From positions 1 to 64,000 of the forward strand of contig JAJPHW010000024.1 of NCBI GenBank assembly GCA_021325035.1: 64,000 nucleotides of DNA, given 5' to 3'. The position numbers and the translations under genes are program-made. Numbering within the stretch: the stretch's first letter is position 1; each line of letters starts with the position of its first letter. The stretch is from Terriglobia bacterium. GTDB taxonomy: Bacteria; Acidobacteriota; Terriglobia; Terriglobales; Acidobacteriaceae. Below, piece by piece: positions 1 through 10,207 of this stretch. The notes under the pieces are model-generated. The model ran no database searches. It saw only the letters and a program-made list of their open reading frames with translations, and was not told the origin of the DNA.

Positions 1-1071
1 CAGGAAGCCCAACCCCGGCTTGGTGTCGCTTATAACATTAAGCGCACCAGCACCGTTCTCCGGGTTTCGTACGCACGAACGATGGAAACCCCCTTCAATG
101 AGAATCTGGTACTTTCCAACAACGGTTGCGCCAATCCGGTCTTAAATCCGCTTCTTGGGTGCACCGTGTCAGGTATAACTCCGTTTGTTCCAGGCTGGCG
201 CAATGAATTCCATGCTGGCCTGCAGCAAGCATTCGGAAAATATGTTGTGTTCTCAGGCGAATACATTTGGAAGTACACCCACAACGCTTATGACTTCAGC
301 GTGCTTGGTAACACACCAATCACATTTCCAATCGAATGGGATCGCTCGAAAATCCCCGGCTACGCAGGCCGCGTGAGCGTTCCCAATTTTCACGGCTTGT
401 CTGCCCTGGCCGTATTCTCAAGCGTGGCAGCGCGCTTCTTCACGCCGCAAATCGGAGGCGCAGGAGCGGTGCCTTCAGCCGCCTTGGCGGGCGCGGGCGT
501 GCCCTTCCGAATTGATCACGATGAAAAGTTCAACATGACCGCTCATCTTCAGTATCAACCGTGGAAGCGTGGCCCTTGGGCGGGGTTTAACTGGCGTTAT
601 GACAGCGGCTTGGTTGCCGGCCAGACGCCTTGCTATGGTGGCAATTGCGCGCAAACAACAACCCTCAACGGCCAGCCAGCGATCAACTTGACAGATTCAT
701 TCGGAACCCCATTAACCGCCGATCAGGAATTCGAAGCCGGTCTCTTTTGTGGATCGCAACGTGCGACCCCAACCACTCCCCTACCTTCGTCATGCCTGGC
801 ATCGCAGTTCGGTTCCACGCTTTTACAAGTACCTGCACCAAACACCGAGGACGACGACAAAAACCCGCCGCGGATCGCGTCGCGTAATCTGTTCGACGTC
901 TCTATCGGCCACGACAATCTCTTCCACGGCGACCGCTTTAAATGGAGCGCGCAACTTACTGCCATCAACATCACCAACAAATACGCGCTCTACAACTTCC
1001 TTTCCACCTTCAGCGGCACGCATTATGTGAGTCCGCGGGCGCTGACGATGCAAGTAGGCTTTCACTTCTAA
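1..1071 (+). CDS. TonB-dependent receptor / Oar-like outer-membrane beta-barrel protein, C-terminal part (5' truncated by window edge)
   Basis: Frame +1 is open from base 1 (QEAQPRLGVAYNIKRTSTVLRVSYARTMETPFNENL...) and ends in a terminal beta-strand ...RALTMQVGFHF*, typical of acidobacterial TonB-dependent receptors. Confidence 0.75.
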   Translation, partial: QEAQPRLGVAYNIKRTSTVLRVSYARTMETPFNENLVLSNNGCANPVLNPLLGCTVSGITPFVPGWRNEFHAGLQQAFGKYVVFSGEYIWKYTHNAYDFSVLGNTPITFPIEWDRSKIPGYAGRVSVPNFHGLSALAVFSSVAARFFTPQIGGAGAVPSAALAGAGVPFRIDHDEKFNMTAHLQYQPWKRGPWAGFNWRYDSGLVAGQTPCYGGNCAQTTTLNGQPAINLTDSFGTPLTADQEFEAGLFCGSQRATPTTPLPSSCLASQFGSTLLQVPAPNTEDDDKNPPRIASRNLFDVSIGHDNLFHGDRFKWSAQLTAINITNKYALYNFLSTFSGTHYVSPRALTMQVGFHF

Positions 1072-1081
1072 ACAGCAAAAC

Positions 1082-1118
1082 GTGGCGAGCGGGGAGGAAA
1101 TGAGTTTCCGCTCGCCAC
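1082..1118. terminator. Bidirectional terminator-like hairpin between convergent genes
   Basis: Perfect 11-bp stem GTGGCGAGCGG / CCGCTCGCCAC with 15-nt loop between convergent stop codons. Confidence 0.6.
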
Positions 1119-1133
1119 CAATGCTGCATCGGA

Positions 1134-1850
1134 TCATGCAGCCATTTCTTCGAGCGCACTGCGATTGCGAATCACCAGCATCGATCCCTCCAGCCGGATC
1201 AATTCCCGTTTCTTTAGATCTCCTAACAGGCGCGTGACTGTCTCTCTTGAGGCGCCGATCATTTGTGCCATCTCTTCGTGTGTAGCAGCCGCTCTAACGC
1301 GTAATTCGCTGTCGTTCGCTTGCTCTCGCTCCGTCACCCACGAAAGTAACAACCGCGCCAGTTTCCCCACGGAGGAGCGCGCCAGAATCAAATCATGAAT
1401 GTCCCGGTATGCTGCTTGAAATTCACGGCTGAGAACTTCCGTGGCATGCAGCCCGACCTCGGGGTTGGCGCGCATCAGTTGAATCAACGATTCGCGGTAC
1501 ACGAAATTCACCTGCGACGGCATGGATGTTTCTGCCGTCAGCTCATAAGGCTCCCCTGCAACCACAGCGCTCAAACCCAACACCGCACCGGGCTCAGCCA
1601 TTTTCAGAATCAGAACTTTGCCATCCCGGGATGTGGCCGAAAGCTTCACCCTGCCGGAGCACAAGATGAAAATGCCGCGCGGGGATTGTCCTTCGACAAA
1701 CAACAATGCGCCGCTCGGGTAAACCGTCAAATGGCTGTACATGTTTAATGATTTTGACCCTGCCTGTGATAAGTGACAGAACCAATCGTTCTTGTTCAGC
1801 TTGCAGGATACGCAACTCTCGCAGATTTCGAGCCCATAGGGAGTATTCAT
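1134..1850 (-). CDS. Crp/Fnr family transcriptional regulator
   Basis: cNMP-binding-like domain plus C-terminal HTH (THEEMAQMIGASRETVTRLLGDLKKRELI); start ATG at 1850 preceded by AGGAAATGAA; the ORF stays open upstream to 2174. Confidence 0.85.
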   Translation of the reverse strand: MNTPYGLEICESCVSCKLNKNDWFCHLSQAGSKSLNMYSHLTVYPSGALLFVEGQSPRGIFILCSGRVKLSATSRDGKVLILKMAEPGAVLGLSAVVAGEPYELTAETSMPSQVNFVYRESLIQLMRANPEVGLHATEVLSREFQAAYRDIHDLILARSSVGKLARLLLSWVTEREQANDSELRVRAAATHEEMAQMIGASRETVTRLLGDLKKRELIRLEGSMLVIRNRSALEEMAA

Positions 1851-2364
1851 TTCATTTCCTTTTTTCGATTCTGGTAGCACACATAGCGTGTTCTCGGCCG
1901 TGGTTTCACGCAAATAAAACGGGCGCTGTCTGGTTAGGCTTGCTTGCGTCTTTGCTCCCAGAAGGAGATTCGCGCTGAGATTTTCTATTGTCTGGTCGCA
2001 AGAGCGCAGCGCCTGGATCAGATCCCAGCCCGCCGACGGATCAGCGCACTGTTGCCAGCGCAAGCCGCATGCAAACAGGTAGAGCAGGTAATCTCCGTCA
2101 GTCCGCTGCTCATGATTCTGTCCGGCAAATAGGCCGGGATTCGGTGTCGCTCGTACGATCTCGCAAAGTGGCATGCGTTCTCGCTCCTGAGCTTACGTTC
2201 CTAATACAGGGGAGGGTGGTTAGTGGCAGGCAATTTACATTCCAGAATTTTGGCTTGCAGGTGATTGATAATACGAGATTTTATTCATTACTACTGACGG
2301 TAGAACGTCATCCTGCCGAAGAAGTGTCCCTCAAAAGTAGCTAGTATGAATTCTGGTAGGAATT

Positions 2365-4917
2365 TCAATTCTCATATTCTTGGCGGTCAATGCCCATTTT
2401 TTGCATGCGGGATTGCAATGTGGTGCGTTTCAATCCCAAACGCGCGGCGGCCCCATTCAAACCGGCAATGACTCCCCCGCTCTCCCGAAGAGCCCGAACA
2501 ATATGCTCCCGTTGCATGCTCTCAAGTGTTCCCTCCCCAGGCATCCGATGATCCGTATTTCTTAGCTCAGGAAATGCTACATGCAAAGTATCGTCGTGAC
2601 TCAGAATGACGGAGCGTTCGATAAAGTTCTCGAGTTCACGTATATTGCCGCGCCAATGCCAGTTGCATAAAGCATTCATGGTAGCGATGGGGATATATGA
2701 AATCTTTTTCCCCATTCGTTGGGAGAATTTTTGCACGAAGTGTTGCACCAGCAGTGGAATATCGCCGGTGCGATCTCGTAATGGCGGAGCCGTAATCGGA
2801 AACACATTCAACCGGTAATACAGGTCGCTTCGATATTCATGGTCTGCAACGCTTCTCTCCAAATCTTTGTTGGTTGCGGCGATGATACGCACATTTACCC
2901 GAATAGTTTTTGTGCCCCCAAGCCGTTCAAATTCCTGATCTTGTAAAACCCGTAACAGTTTTGGCTGCAATTCTAAAGGGATGTCGCCAACCTCATCTAG
3001 AAAAAGCGTTCCTTTATCGGCCATTTCAAGGCGCCCGATCTTCTGACTGACTGCGCTGGTGAACGCGCCTTTTTCGTGGCCAAACAGTTCACTTTCCAGC
3101 AACCCTGTTGGAATCGCGGCGCAATTCAGTTTGATAAAAGCGCCTGCGGAGCGTGCGCTCATTTTGTGAACCGCCCGCGCAATCAATTCTTTACCCGTGC
3201 CGGTCTCGCCAAGAATTAGCACCGCCGCGTCGGTCGGGGCCACTGTGGCCACCTGGCTTAGGATTCGCTTGAGACTCGGGCTCTCTCCGATGATCTCTGT
3301 GAAATCTGGATTGGTGCGGACTTCCGGCAATTCAGCGATTTTTTCTTTTTTGAGCTTTTTTGTTAACTGAAGAAGGTTCCCTTCTGTCCGTTCATAATCG
3401 AGTGTGGCGGCGACTTGCATCGCAATCTGTTTCAACATTGCAATATCCGTTGGCCTGAATGCGTCCGTTGTCCGGCTGCACAATACCAGCGCGCCCAATT
3501 TCACCTCACCATGAATAATGGGAATCGCACAGGCGGTACGAATACCTCGCTCCAATTTGTATCGAATGGCGGGAGAGTCAATCGCCTGAAGATCGTCCAG
3601 GGTAAAAATAGCGGCGTCTCCTCGACCGAATGCGGCCCCAGATAGCGATTGATGAAACGGCACCTTTGTCCCGGTGATATCGTCAGCCCAATCAAAATCC
3701 AACGAATGAATGGAAAAAGAGTGACTTGCCTTGTCATAGAGCGACAGACCGACGGAGTCAGGTTGCATGAGCTCGCGAATGGTCTTGGCCACTTGAGGAA
3801 ATGCATCCCGGACTTGTTGGGTCGTACTTAGCGCGCTGCCGACATCCATCAAAGCCTTTAAACGTTGCTTTTCGCTTTGCAAACTTTCGACTTTGGCTTG
3901 CGCGCGATTGCGGTCAAGCGCCATGGCAATTTGAGCTGCTATTTGTTCGAGAATTTCAATTCGGCGGGAAGGAAAAGCGTTGGGGTCGCAGCTACCTAAA
4001 TTCAGCGCACCTAACTTGGTCACTCCAACCATCAAAGGAATTGAGCATATCGCAGAGATGCCTTCCTTGATCAAAACTGGCACATGCGTTCCCTGTATCT
4101 TGCGCATTTCATCGAGGTACAACACCTTCGTGCGTCCGGAGGAAAACGCGGGGTAAGCCAGAGATTCTTCAAAAGGTACGCTGGTGCCAGATGGAACAAT
4201 CTTGTCCACGATTGGCGACTGGATGCCATAAATGCAAAAAGATTTCGACGCCTCGTCGCCAACAGCCAAAGAAATCAAATCGGGAGACAGTACATTGCGA
4301 ATCGCTGCTGCAATAGCAGAAAAGGCTTCTGCAATGTTCGTTGTCGTACTTAAGGCCTTACTTACATCAAGCATCATTTGCAAACGTCCTCGTTCATGGT
4401 CGAGGGTGTCCTGCGCCACCAGGCGTTCGATTCCGACTGTGATCGGCGCGGTATAATCCCGCAAAAGTTGCGCATCGGCCTCACTAAAAGCTGCCGTTGC
4501 ATCGCTTCCAACGCCCAAAATGCCTAGAGGACGCGTAATGCCATTAATAGGCCACAAGCAATAGGACTTTACTCCCTTACCTTGCATGACTTCCTGGCAC
4601 ACTGGATAGTCGGAGGCAAACGCATTGTTAGGGGCGATGAACACGCGTTGATGCTCCATGCAGCAACTGCTGGGACAGGCGCTGGCTTCAACTTCCAGCG
4701 GCGGTGGTGCATCCTGATCCATCCGCCAAACGCGTACGTTCATGGTGTTTTTTTCTACGTCGTGTAATGAGACAATAAAAAACTCAAAAGGCAAGAGCGT
4801 GCGAAGTCTCTGGCTAAGGTCCACGCACAAATCTGGCAGATTGTTGTGGCGTGCAAGAAGGTCGAGCATCGTGGCCCGGTCCTCAGCTGTGTGGGTGTAT
4901 TTCTTCGGGTCTAACAT
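2365..4917 (-). CDS. GAF-domain sigma-54-dependent transcriptional activator (FhlA-like)
   Basis: Repeated GAF modules, Walker A GETGTGKE, AAA+ core, Fis-type HTH; start MLDPKKY with AGGAG upstream; sigma54 loop reads GAFTSA. Confidence 0.88.
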   Translation of the reverse strand: MLDPKKYTHTAEDRATMLDLLARHNNLPDLCVDLSQRLRTLLPFEFFIVSLHDVEKNTMNVRVWRMDQDAPPPLEVEASACPSSCCMEHQRVFIAPNNAFASDYPVCQEVMQGKGVKSYCLWPINGITRPLGILGVGSDATAAFSEADAQLLRDYTAPITVGIERLVAQDTLDHERGRLQMMLDVSKALSTTTNIAEAFSAIAAAIRNVLSPDLISLAVGDEASKSFCIYGIQSPIVDKIVPSGTSVPFEESLAYPAFSSGRTKVLYLDEMRKIQGTHVPVLIKEGISAICSIPLMVGVTKLGALNLGSCDPNAFPSRRIEILEQIAAQIAMALDRNRAQAKVESLQSEKQRLKALMDVGSALSTTQQVRDAFPQVAKTIRELMQPDSVGLSLYDKASHSFSIHSLDFDWADDITGTKVPFHQSLSGAAFGRGDAAIFTLDDLQAIDSPAIRYKLERGIRTACAIPIIHGEVKLGALVLCSRTTDAFRPTDIAMLKQIAMQVAATLDYERTEGNLLQLTKKLKKEKIAELPEVRTNPDFTEIIGESPSLKRILSQVATVAPTDAAVLILGETGTGKELIARAVHKMSARSAGAFIKLNCAAIPTGLLESELFGHEKGAFTSAVSQKIGRLEMADKGTLFLDEVGDIPLELQPKLLRVLQDQEFERLGGTKTIRVNVRIIAATNKDLERSVADHEYRSDLYYRLNVFPITAPPLRDRTGDIPLLVQHFVQKFSQRMGKKISYIPIATMNALCNWHWRGNIRELENFIERSVILSHDDTLHVAFPELRNTDHRMPGEGTLESMQREHIVRALRESGGVIAGLNGAAARLGLKRTTLQSRMQKMGIDRQEYEN

Positions 4918-5319
4918 CCAATAGACTCCTGACAAGAAAAAAATGGGGCTCAATTTTCCTGAAGATATCCAGATTGAATTCCCAGAGAATTTGAAAAAGA
5001 ATTGCGAATTGCAATATTTGCAAAGACTTACAGATGGTAAAGGAATCTTCACCTAAGGATTGAAGCACGGACACACTTTTACTTCGAGTGATGCGGTGAC
5101 GCACCGGAGACGAATTATTTACGAAGCGGCAACACTTGTACATTGCGCGAGCATGACCTTACTACCCCCTCGGGCAAAGCACAGTAGCATCTAAATTGGG
5201 TTCTAAACCAAGCCCACATGCAATTGCAAGCCTTTATTTTATTCTGATGAAAATTTTATTGCCTAAACACTCGAGAGTTAGTTCGGAAGTTTAAGCTGCC
5301 TATGCGCTAGCATAGTGAC

Positions 5320-5568
5320 ATGGCCCGGGGCTGGGAGAGCAAATCAGTCGAAGATCAACAAGCTGAAGCAGCGGCAGAACGAAAGCTACCAAAAGCCCGG
5401 CTCACTTCCGAAGAAATCCATCGGCAACAACAAATTCAGGGACTGAAACTCTCGAAGCAACGGGTAGAACAGCAGTTACAGTCGGTTCAAAGCCCGCAAC
5501 ACCGGGAAATGCTGCTTCTCGCGCTTGCTGATCTGGAGAGCCGGCTATCATCACTATGCAAAGAATGA
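5320..5568 (+). CDS. Small charged hypothetical protein (82 aa)
   Basis: Intact ORF directly upstream of the hybrid kinase. Confidence 0.4.
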   Translation: MARGWESKSVEDQQAEAAAERKLPKARLTSEEIHRQQQIQGLKLSKQRVEQQLQSVQSPQHREMLLLALADLESRLSSLCKE

Positions 5569-5665
5569 ATGAAACGCCCGCCGATAAACTCCTATATTTT
5601 GGGTAGCAGCGTTCCCCTAATTGGGCTAGAATTCGTTGCTGTAACCCTGCAAGCGCAAGAACCGC

Positions 5666-7324
5666 ATGACCCTCGCGAAAGAACCTACAGTTCCCGATTT
5701 TCGTATCTTGTTCGAATCCTCTCCGGGCTTATATCTAGTACTTGTGCCTGACTTCACGATTGTCGCCGTGACCGAGAACTATCTTTCTGCGACGATGACG
5801 CAGCGAGATGCGATTCTCGGTCGAGGAATTTTTGATGTTTTCCCGGACAATCCCAATGATCCAACCGCTACTGGCGTTAGTAATTTGAGGTCTTCCTTGG
5901 AACACGTCCGAAATAACCGCATTCCTGACGTCATGCCATTGCAAAAATATGATATTCGCCGTCCCGAGTCTGAAGGAGGAATGTTTGAAGAACGCTATTG
6001 GAGTCCGGTCAATACTCCTGTGCTGACCAAAGATGGAGAGCTTCTCTACATCATTCATCGCGTGGAAGATGTGACCGACTTCGTCCGCCTTAAACAATTT
6101 GGTACCGAACAACAGCAACTTACCCACGAGCTGCAAACCCGCACCGACCACATGGAGGCGGAAATTTATCTCCGCTCGCAAGAATTGGAAGAAGCGAACC
6201 GCAACAGACTAGCAGCGCTGGGAAGACTTTCCGGAGGAATTGCCCACGACTTCAATAATCTTCTCGGCGTAATTTTGGGCTATGCCCGTCTTCTTCAAGA
6301 TGAAAATCAAACAGACACGCGCCTGAACAAGGCGCTCGACAGCATCGTACACGCGGCAGAGAATGCTTCAGGATTGACCCGGCAACTGCTGGCATACAGC
6401 CGTCAGCAAGTGCTTGAGCCCAAAATCCTCAATTTGAATGACATTGTTAAAAAGATTGAACCGCTCATCCGGCGATTAATCGGGGAAAACATAGAATTCC
6501 AGACTTCTCTTGATTCCGGACTTGGGAAAATCAAGGCAGATCCAGGCCAGATCGAGCAAGTCATTATGAATCTGGCCATCAACGCGCGGGATGCCATGCC
6601 GCAGGGCGGCAAATTAATTGTCGAGACGTCAAATCACGATCTCGACGAATCTTATATTTCACAACATCCAGGAGTTGCACGTGGGCCGTACGTGCTGCTC
6701 TCCGTGTCAGATACTGGCACAGGTATTGATCCAAGTGCGAAAGAACGTATCTTTGAACCTTTTTTTACTACCAAAGAAATGGGCAAAGGCACAGGATTGG
6801 GCTTGTCGACCGTCCAGGGAATCGTCAAGCAAAGTGACGGTCATATCTGGGTTTACAGCGAGTTAGGGCACGGTACAAATTTTAAGATTTACTTCCCTAC
6901 GACGGAGGAAAGCGCAAAGACGGCTTCCTCCGTAGAAGCAAAACCTTATATTGCAAGAGGTTCAGAAACAGTTCTTCTTGTAGAAGATCAATCTTCTCTT
7001 CGCGAACTCATCACAACCATGCTTGAACGAGATGGTTACAAAGTTTTAGCTGCGGAGACACCTGCAAAGGGACTTGAATTCGCGGGCACGTATAACGGAA
7101 CGATTCATCTCCTTATCACTGATGTCATCTTGCCGGAAATGAATGGGCGGGCTTTCGCTGAACGACTTGCGGGTTCGAGACATGCGATCAAAGTACTCTT
7201 TATTTCGGCATATACGGAAAACATTATGGTCCAACAAGGAACGCTGCCGGGCGGAACTGCCTTTCTGCAAAAACCCTTCACACACGAAGCGTTGCGCAGG
7301 AAAGTCCGGGAAGTACTGGATTAA
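5666..7324 (+). CDS. PAS-domain hybrid histidine kinase with C-terminal receiver
   Basis: H-box GGIAHDFNNLLGVILGYARLL, N/G boxes (NLAINARDAM, DTGTGI, GTGLGLSTVQGIV), REC domain LLITDVILPEMNG. Confidence 0.9.
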   Translation: MTLAKEPTVPDFRILFESSPGLYLVLVPDFTIVAVTENYLSATMTQRDAILGRGIFDVFPDNPNDPTATGVSNLRSSLEHVRNNRIPDVMPLQKYDIRRPESEGGMFEERYWSPVNTPVLTKDGELLYIIHRVEDVTDFVRLKQFGTEQQQLTHELQTRTDHMEAEIYLRSQELEEANRNRLAALGRLSGGIAHDFNNLLGVILGYARLLQDENQTDTRLNKALDSIVHAAENASGLTRQLLAYSRQQVLEPKILNLNDIVKKIEPLIRRLIGENIEFQTSLDSGLGKIKADPGQIEQVIMNLAINARDAMPQGGKLIVETSNHDLDESYISQHPGVARGPYVLLSVSDTGTGIDPSAKERIFEPFFTTKEMGKGTGLGLSTVQGIVKQSDGHIWVYSELGHGTNFKIYFPTTEESAKTASSVEAKPYIARGSETVLLVEDQSSLRELITTMLERDGYKVLAAETPAKGLEFAGTYNGTIHLLITDVILPEMNGRAFAERLAGSRHAIKVLFISAYTENIMVQQGTLPGGTAFLQKPFTHEALRRKVREVLD

Positions 7325-7389
7325 GCCTGCAAACTCAGCAACAAACCAGGGTAATCTCGCCCTTATTCTCACTCACGTATAATCGTTAT

Positions 7390-7632
7390 ATGAAGGCTTA
7401 TGTCTATGTGTCGCTGAAGAAGAGCGTCCTGGACCCACAGGGCAAGACCATCCACGGCGCATTGCAGAAAATGGGCTATAAGGGGCTGGACGGCGTTCGG
7501 CAAGGCAAGTATTTTGAGCTCGATTTAGCCAGCAGCTTGACAAAACCTGAGGCAGAAGCAGAAGTCACTCGCATTGCCAGCACCGTGCTCACCAATCCGG
7601 TGATCGAAGAGTTCCAGATCAAAGTCGAGTAA
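7390..7632 (+). CDS. purS: Phosphoribosylformylglycinamidine synthase subunit PurS
   Basis: 80 aa, MKAYVYVSLKKSVLDPQGKTIHGALQKMGY...GKYFELDL, typical PurS. Confidence 0.9.
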   Translation: MKAYVYVSLKKSVLDPQGKTIHGALQKMGYKGLDGVRQGKYFELDLASSLTKPEAEAEVTRIASTVLTNPVIEEFQIKVE

Positions 7633-7668
7633 ATGCAGGTCGAGTAAATTCGGGGGCGAAGTTTTCGT

Positions 7669-9543
7669 ATGTGCGGCATTGTCGGTTACGTCGGGAAAAA
7701 ATCAGTTGTACCGGTAATCATCGAGGGTCTCCGCAAGCTGGAGTATCGCGGCTATGATTCTGCCGGCATCGCAGTCTGCGGCAATGGTGAGGGACTACAA
7801 GTACGCCGTGCGGAAGGCAAGCTGCGCAATCTCGACGAAGTCATCCGGCAAAACCCACTCGATGGCACTTACGGAATCGGCCACACCCGCTGGGCGACGC
7901 ACGGGCGGCCCAGTGAAGAAAATGCTCATCCTCTACGCGACTGCACCGGACGCATTGTTGTGGTGCACAACGGCATCGTTGAGAACTACGTCGCGCTCAA
8001 GAAAAAGTTGATTGAGGAAGGCCACAAGTTCGTCACCGAAACCGATACGGAAGTTATCGCTCATCTGGTTGAAAAGTTTTACCTCAAGCATGAGAACGGC
8101 GGCAGACCATCTTTAGAAGAAGCAGTTCGCAAGACCGTAAAAATGCTTAACGGCGTCTTCGCTCTTGGCGTGATCGCCGTAGATGAGCCCAACAAAATTG
8201 TAGCCGCTCGCAACGGTCCTCCAGCCGTGATCGGCTTGGGTAATGACGAATATTTTGTCGCTTCCGATGTCCCCGCAATTCTCTATCACACGCGCGATTT
8301 ATTTTTCCTCGCCGATGGCGATCTCGCGGTCATCACTCCCGCAGGCGTACAACTAACCGATTTTGACGGACGCCCGATTCGCCGCGAAGTGCAGCACGTC
8401 ACCTGGGACCCCATCATGGCGGAAAAGGGCGGCTTCAAGCACTTCATGCTCAAAGAGATTTACGAGCAGCCGCGTGCGGTCCGCGACACCACGTTGGGCC
8501 GCATTTCGCAGGAAACCGGACAAGTATTCCTCGATGAAATGCAGATCAGCGAAGCCGAATTCAAAGCGGCGAAGAAAATCAACATAGAAGCGTGCGGCAC
8601 GAGCTGGCACGCGGGACTCGCCGGCAAGTTCATGATTGAAAGCCTGGCGAGGGTTCCGGTGGAAGTCGATTATGCCAGTGAGTGGCGTTATCGCGATCCG
8701 ATTGTCGGCTCCGACGAAATTACAGTCGTGATTTCGCAATCCGGCGAAACCGCCGACACGATTGCAGCGCAGCGCGAAGCCAAAGCTAAAGGCTCCAAAA
8801 CGCTGGCCATTTGCAACGTGGTCGGTTCGATGATCACGCGTGAAGCTTCGGGAACGATTTACACTCACGCCGGACCGGAGATTGGCGTGGCCTCGACAAA
8901 AGCATTCACGGCACAGCTCACTGCGCTTTATTTATTTTCTCTGTATCTCGCACAGGTTCGTGGGGCGATGAGCAAAGAGCAGGCGACGGAAGCGGTCTAT
9001 GAACTCACCCGCATGCCGGCCAAACTTGAGCAGCTTCTCACTCGCGACGAACAATGCGAAGAGTTGGCCAAGCTGTATGTTCGCGCGCACGATTTTCTCT
9101 TTCTGGGACGCGGCATACACTATCCCATCGCACTGGAAGGCGCACTCAAACTGAAAGAAATTTCTTACATTCACGCCGAGGGCTATCCCGCAGGGGAGAT
9201 GAAGCATGGGCCTAATGCGCTGATTGATGAGAATTTGCCAGTCGTCATTATTGCCACACGCGATCCCAAGAGCGAGCTTTCCATGATTCGCTATGAGAAG
9301 ACGATGTCAAATCTCAAGGAAGTAAAAGCGCGATCGGGAAGGGTGATCGCCATTGCCACCGAAGGCGACGAAGAAATCAAAGATGCCGCCGATCACGTGC
9401 TCTATATTCCTGCCGCACCGGAAGAGTTGGCGCCGATTCTGGAAATTGTTCCGCTGCAACTGCTCGCCTATCACATCGCCGTCCGCCGCGGATGCGATGT
9501 GGACCAGCCAAGAAATTTGGCGAAGTCCGTCACGGTCGAGTAA
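7669..9543 (+). CDS. glmS: Glutamine--fructose-6-phosphate aminotransferase (isomerizing)
   Basis: [12 protein letters not shown]-terminal nucleophile domain, two SIS domains, C-terminus [10 protein letters not shown]. Confidence 0.97.
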   Translation: MCGIVGYVGKKSVVPVIIEGLRKLEYRGYDSAGIAVCGNGEGLQVRRAEGKLRNLDEVIRQNPLDGTYGIGHTRWATHGRPSEENAHPLRDCTGRIVVVHNGIVENYVALKKKLIEEGHKFVTETDTEVIAHLVEKFYLKHENGGRPSLEEAVRKTVKMLNGVFALGVIAVDEPNKIVAARNGPPAVIGLGNDEYFVASDVPAILYHTRDLFFLADGDLAVITPAGVQLTDFDGRPIRREVQHVTWDPIMAEKGGFKHFMLKEIYEQPRAVRDTTLGRISQETGQVFLDEMQISEAEFKAAKKINIEACGTSWHAGLAGKFMIESLARVPVEVDYASEWRYRDPIVGSDEITVVISQSGETADTIAAQREAKAKGSKTLAICNVVGSMITREASGTIYTHAGPEIGVASTKAFTAQLTALYLFSLYLAQVRGAMSKEQATEAVYELTRMPAKLEQLLTRDEQCEELAKLYVRAHDFLFLGRGIHYPIALEGALKLKEISYIHAEGYPAGEMKHGPNALIDENLPVVIIATRDPKSELSMIRYEKTMSNLKEVKARSGRVIAIATEGDEEIKDAADHVLYIPAAPEELAPILEIVPLQLLAYHIAVRRGCDVDQPRNLAKSVTVE

Positions 9544-10128
9544 TTAAGGAATATTTGCCGTCGCGCCCTCGGGCCAGGTGCGGTGCGCTCTCCGTCCATT
9601 CACAACGTAATACACCGATAGTGTCTTGCTTTGTCCCAGCGCGGGATCGCCGCCCATCACAACGTTTGTCACCTGAAAGGTCAGAACCGGGCCGCGAATC
9701 ATGGCGTTCAGCCGGTCGGTCACATCGCGGACTTTGTGCCGGTGGCCATAAGTCGCTTCAATAATGCGCAAGCCTTGATACGCTGGATTTGGCCGGTTCC
9801 AGGTTCCGCCGGGGTAATAGTTTGTAGCAACTATAGCCATCGCCACTACATCGCCCTCGCGATAGTGATAAGTGTGATTGCGTCCGCGCCAGTCGCCGCA
9901 AGTAAGCTGAAAAATCTTTTTCATTCCCGGCGCAGGATCGCCAAAAACCGAATTGCTTACGCGAAAGTTCAGCTGTCCGCCGGGGGCCATGGATTGCACG
10001 CGCGCCGTCACGTCCGCCATGTTGAATCCTGCTCCATAAGTTGCGCGCTGGATGAGGCATTGCGCAGCAGACAGAATTGACAATAAGAGAACCACTCCAG
10101 TCAAAAAGACGATGGAACGAAATCTCAT
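9544..10128 (-). CDS. Secreted protein with two tandem DUF3395-like (YG...DVT) modules
   Basis: Signal peptide MRFRSIVFLTGVVLLLSILSAAQ; internal repeat ATYG...DVT...F.VSN/F.VTN..(G)DPA.G..K; SD GAGG upstream of ATG 10128. Confidence 0.55.
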   Translation of the reverse strand: MRFRSIVFLTGVVLLLSILSAAQCLIQRATYGAGFNMADVTARVQSMAPGGQLNFRVSNSVFGDPAPGMKKIFQLTCGDWRGRNHTYHYREGDVVAMAIVATNYYPGGTWNRPNPAYQGLRIIEATYGHRHKVRDVTDRLNAMIRGPVLTFQVTNVVMGGDPALGQSKTLSVYYVVNGRRAHRTWPEGATANIP

Positions 10129-10207
10129 ACGAACCTCACGGTGGTGAAAGAACGCCGTCAGCATAGCACAGCGTAGCTTCCTTCCTTGTCTTGGCGTCAT
10201 CTATACA

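Noticed and set aside
7633-7668. glmS ribozyme/riboswitch upstream of glmS
   Set aside because: Only ~36 nt separate purS and glmS, too short for a glmS ribozyme.
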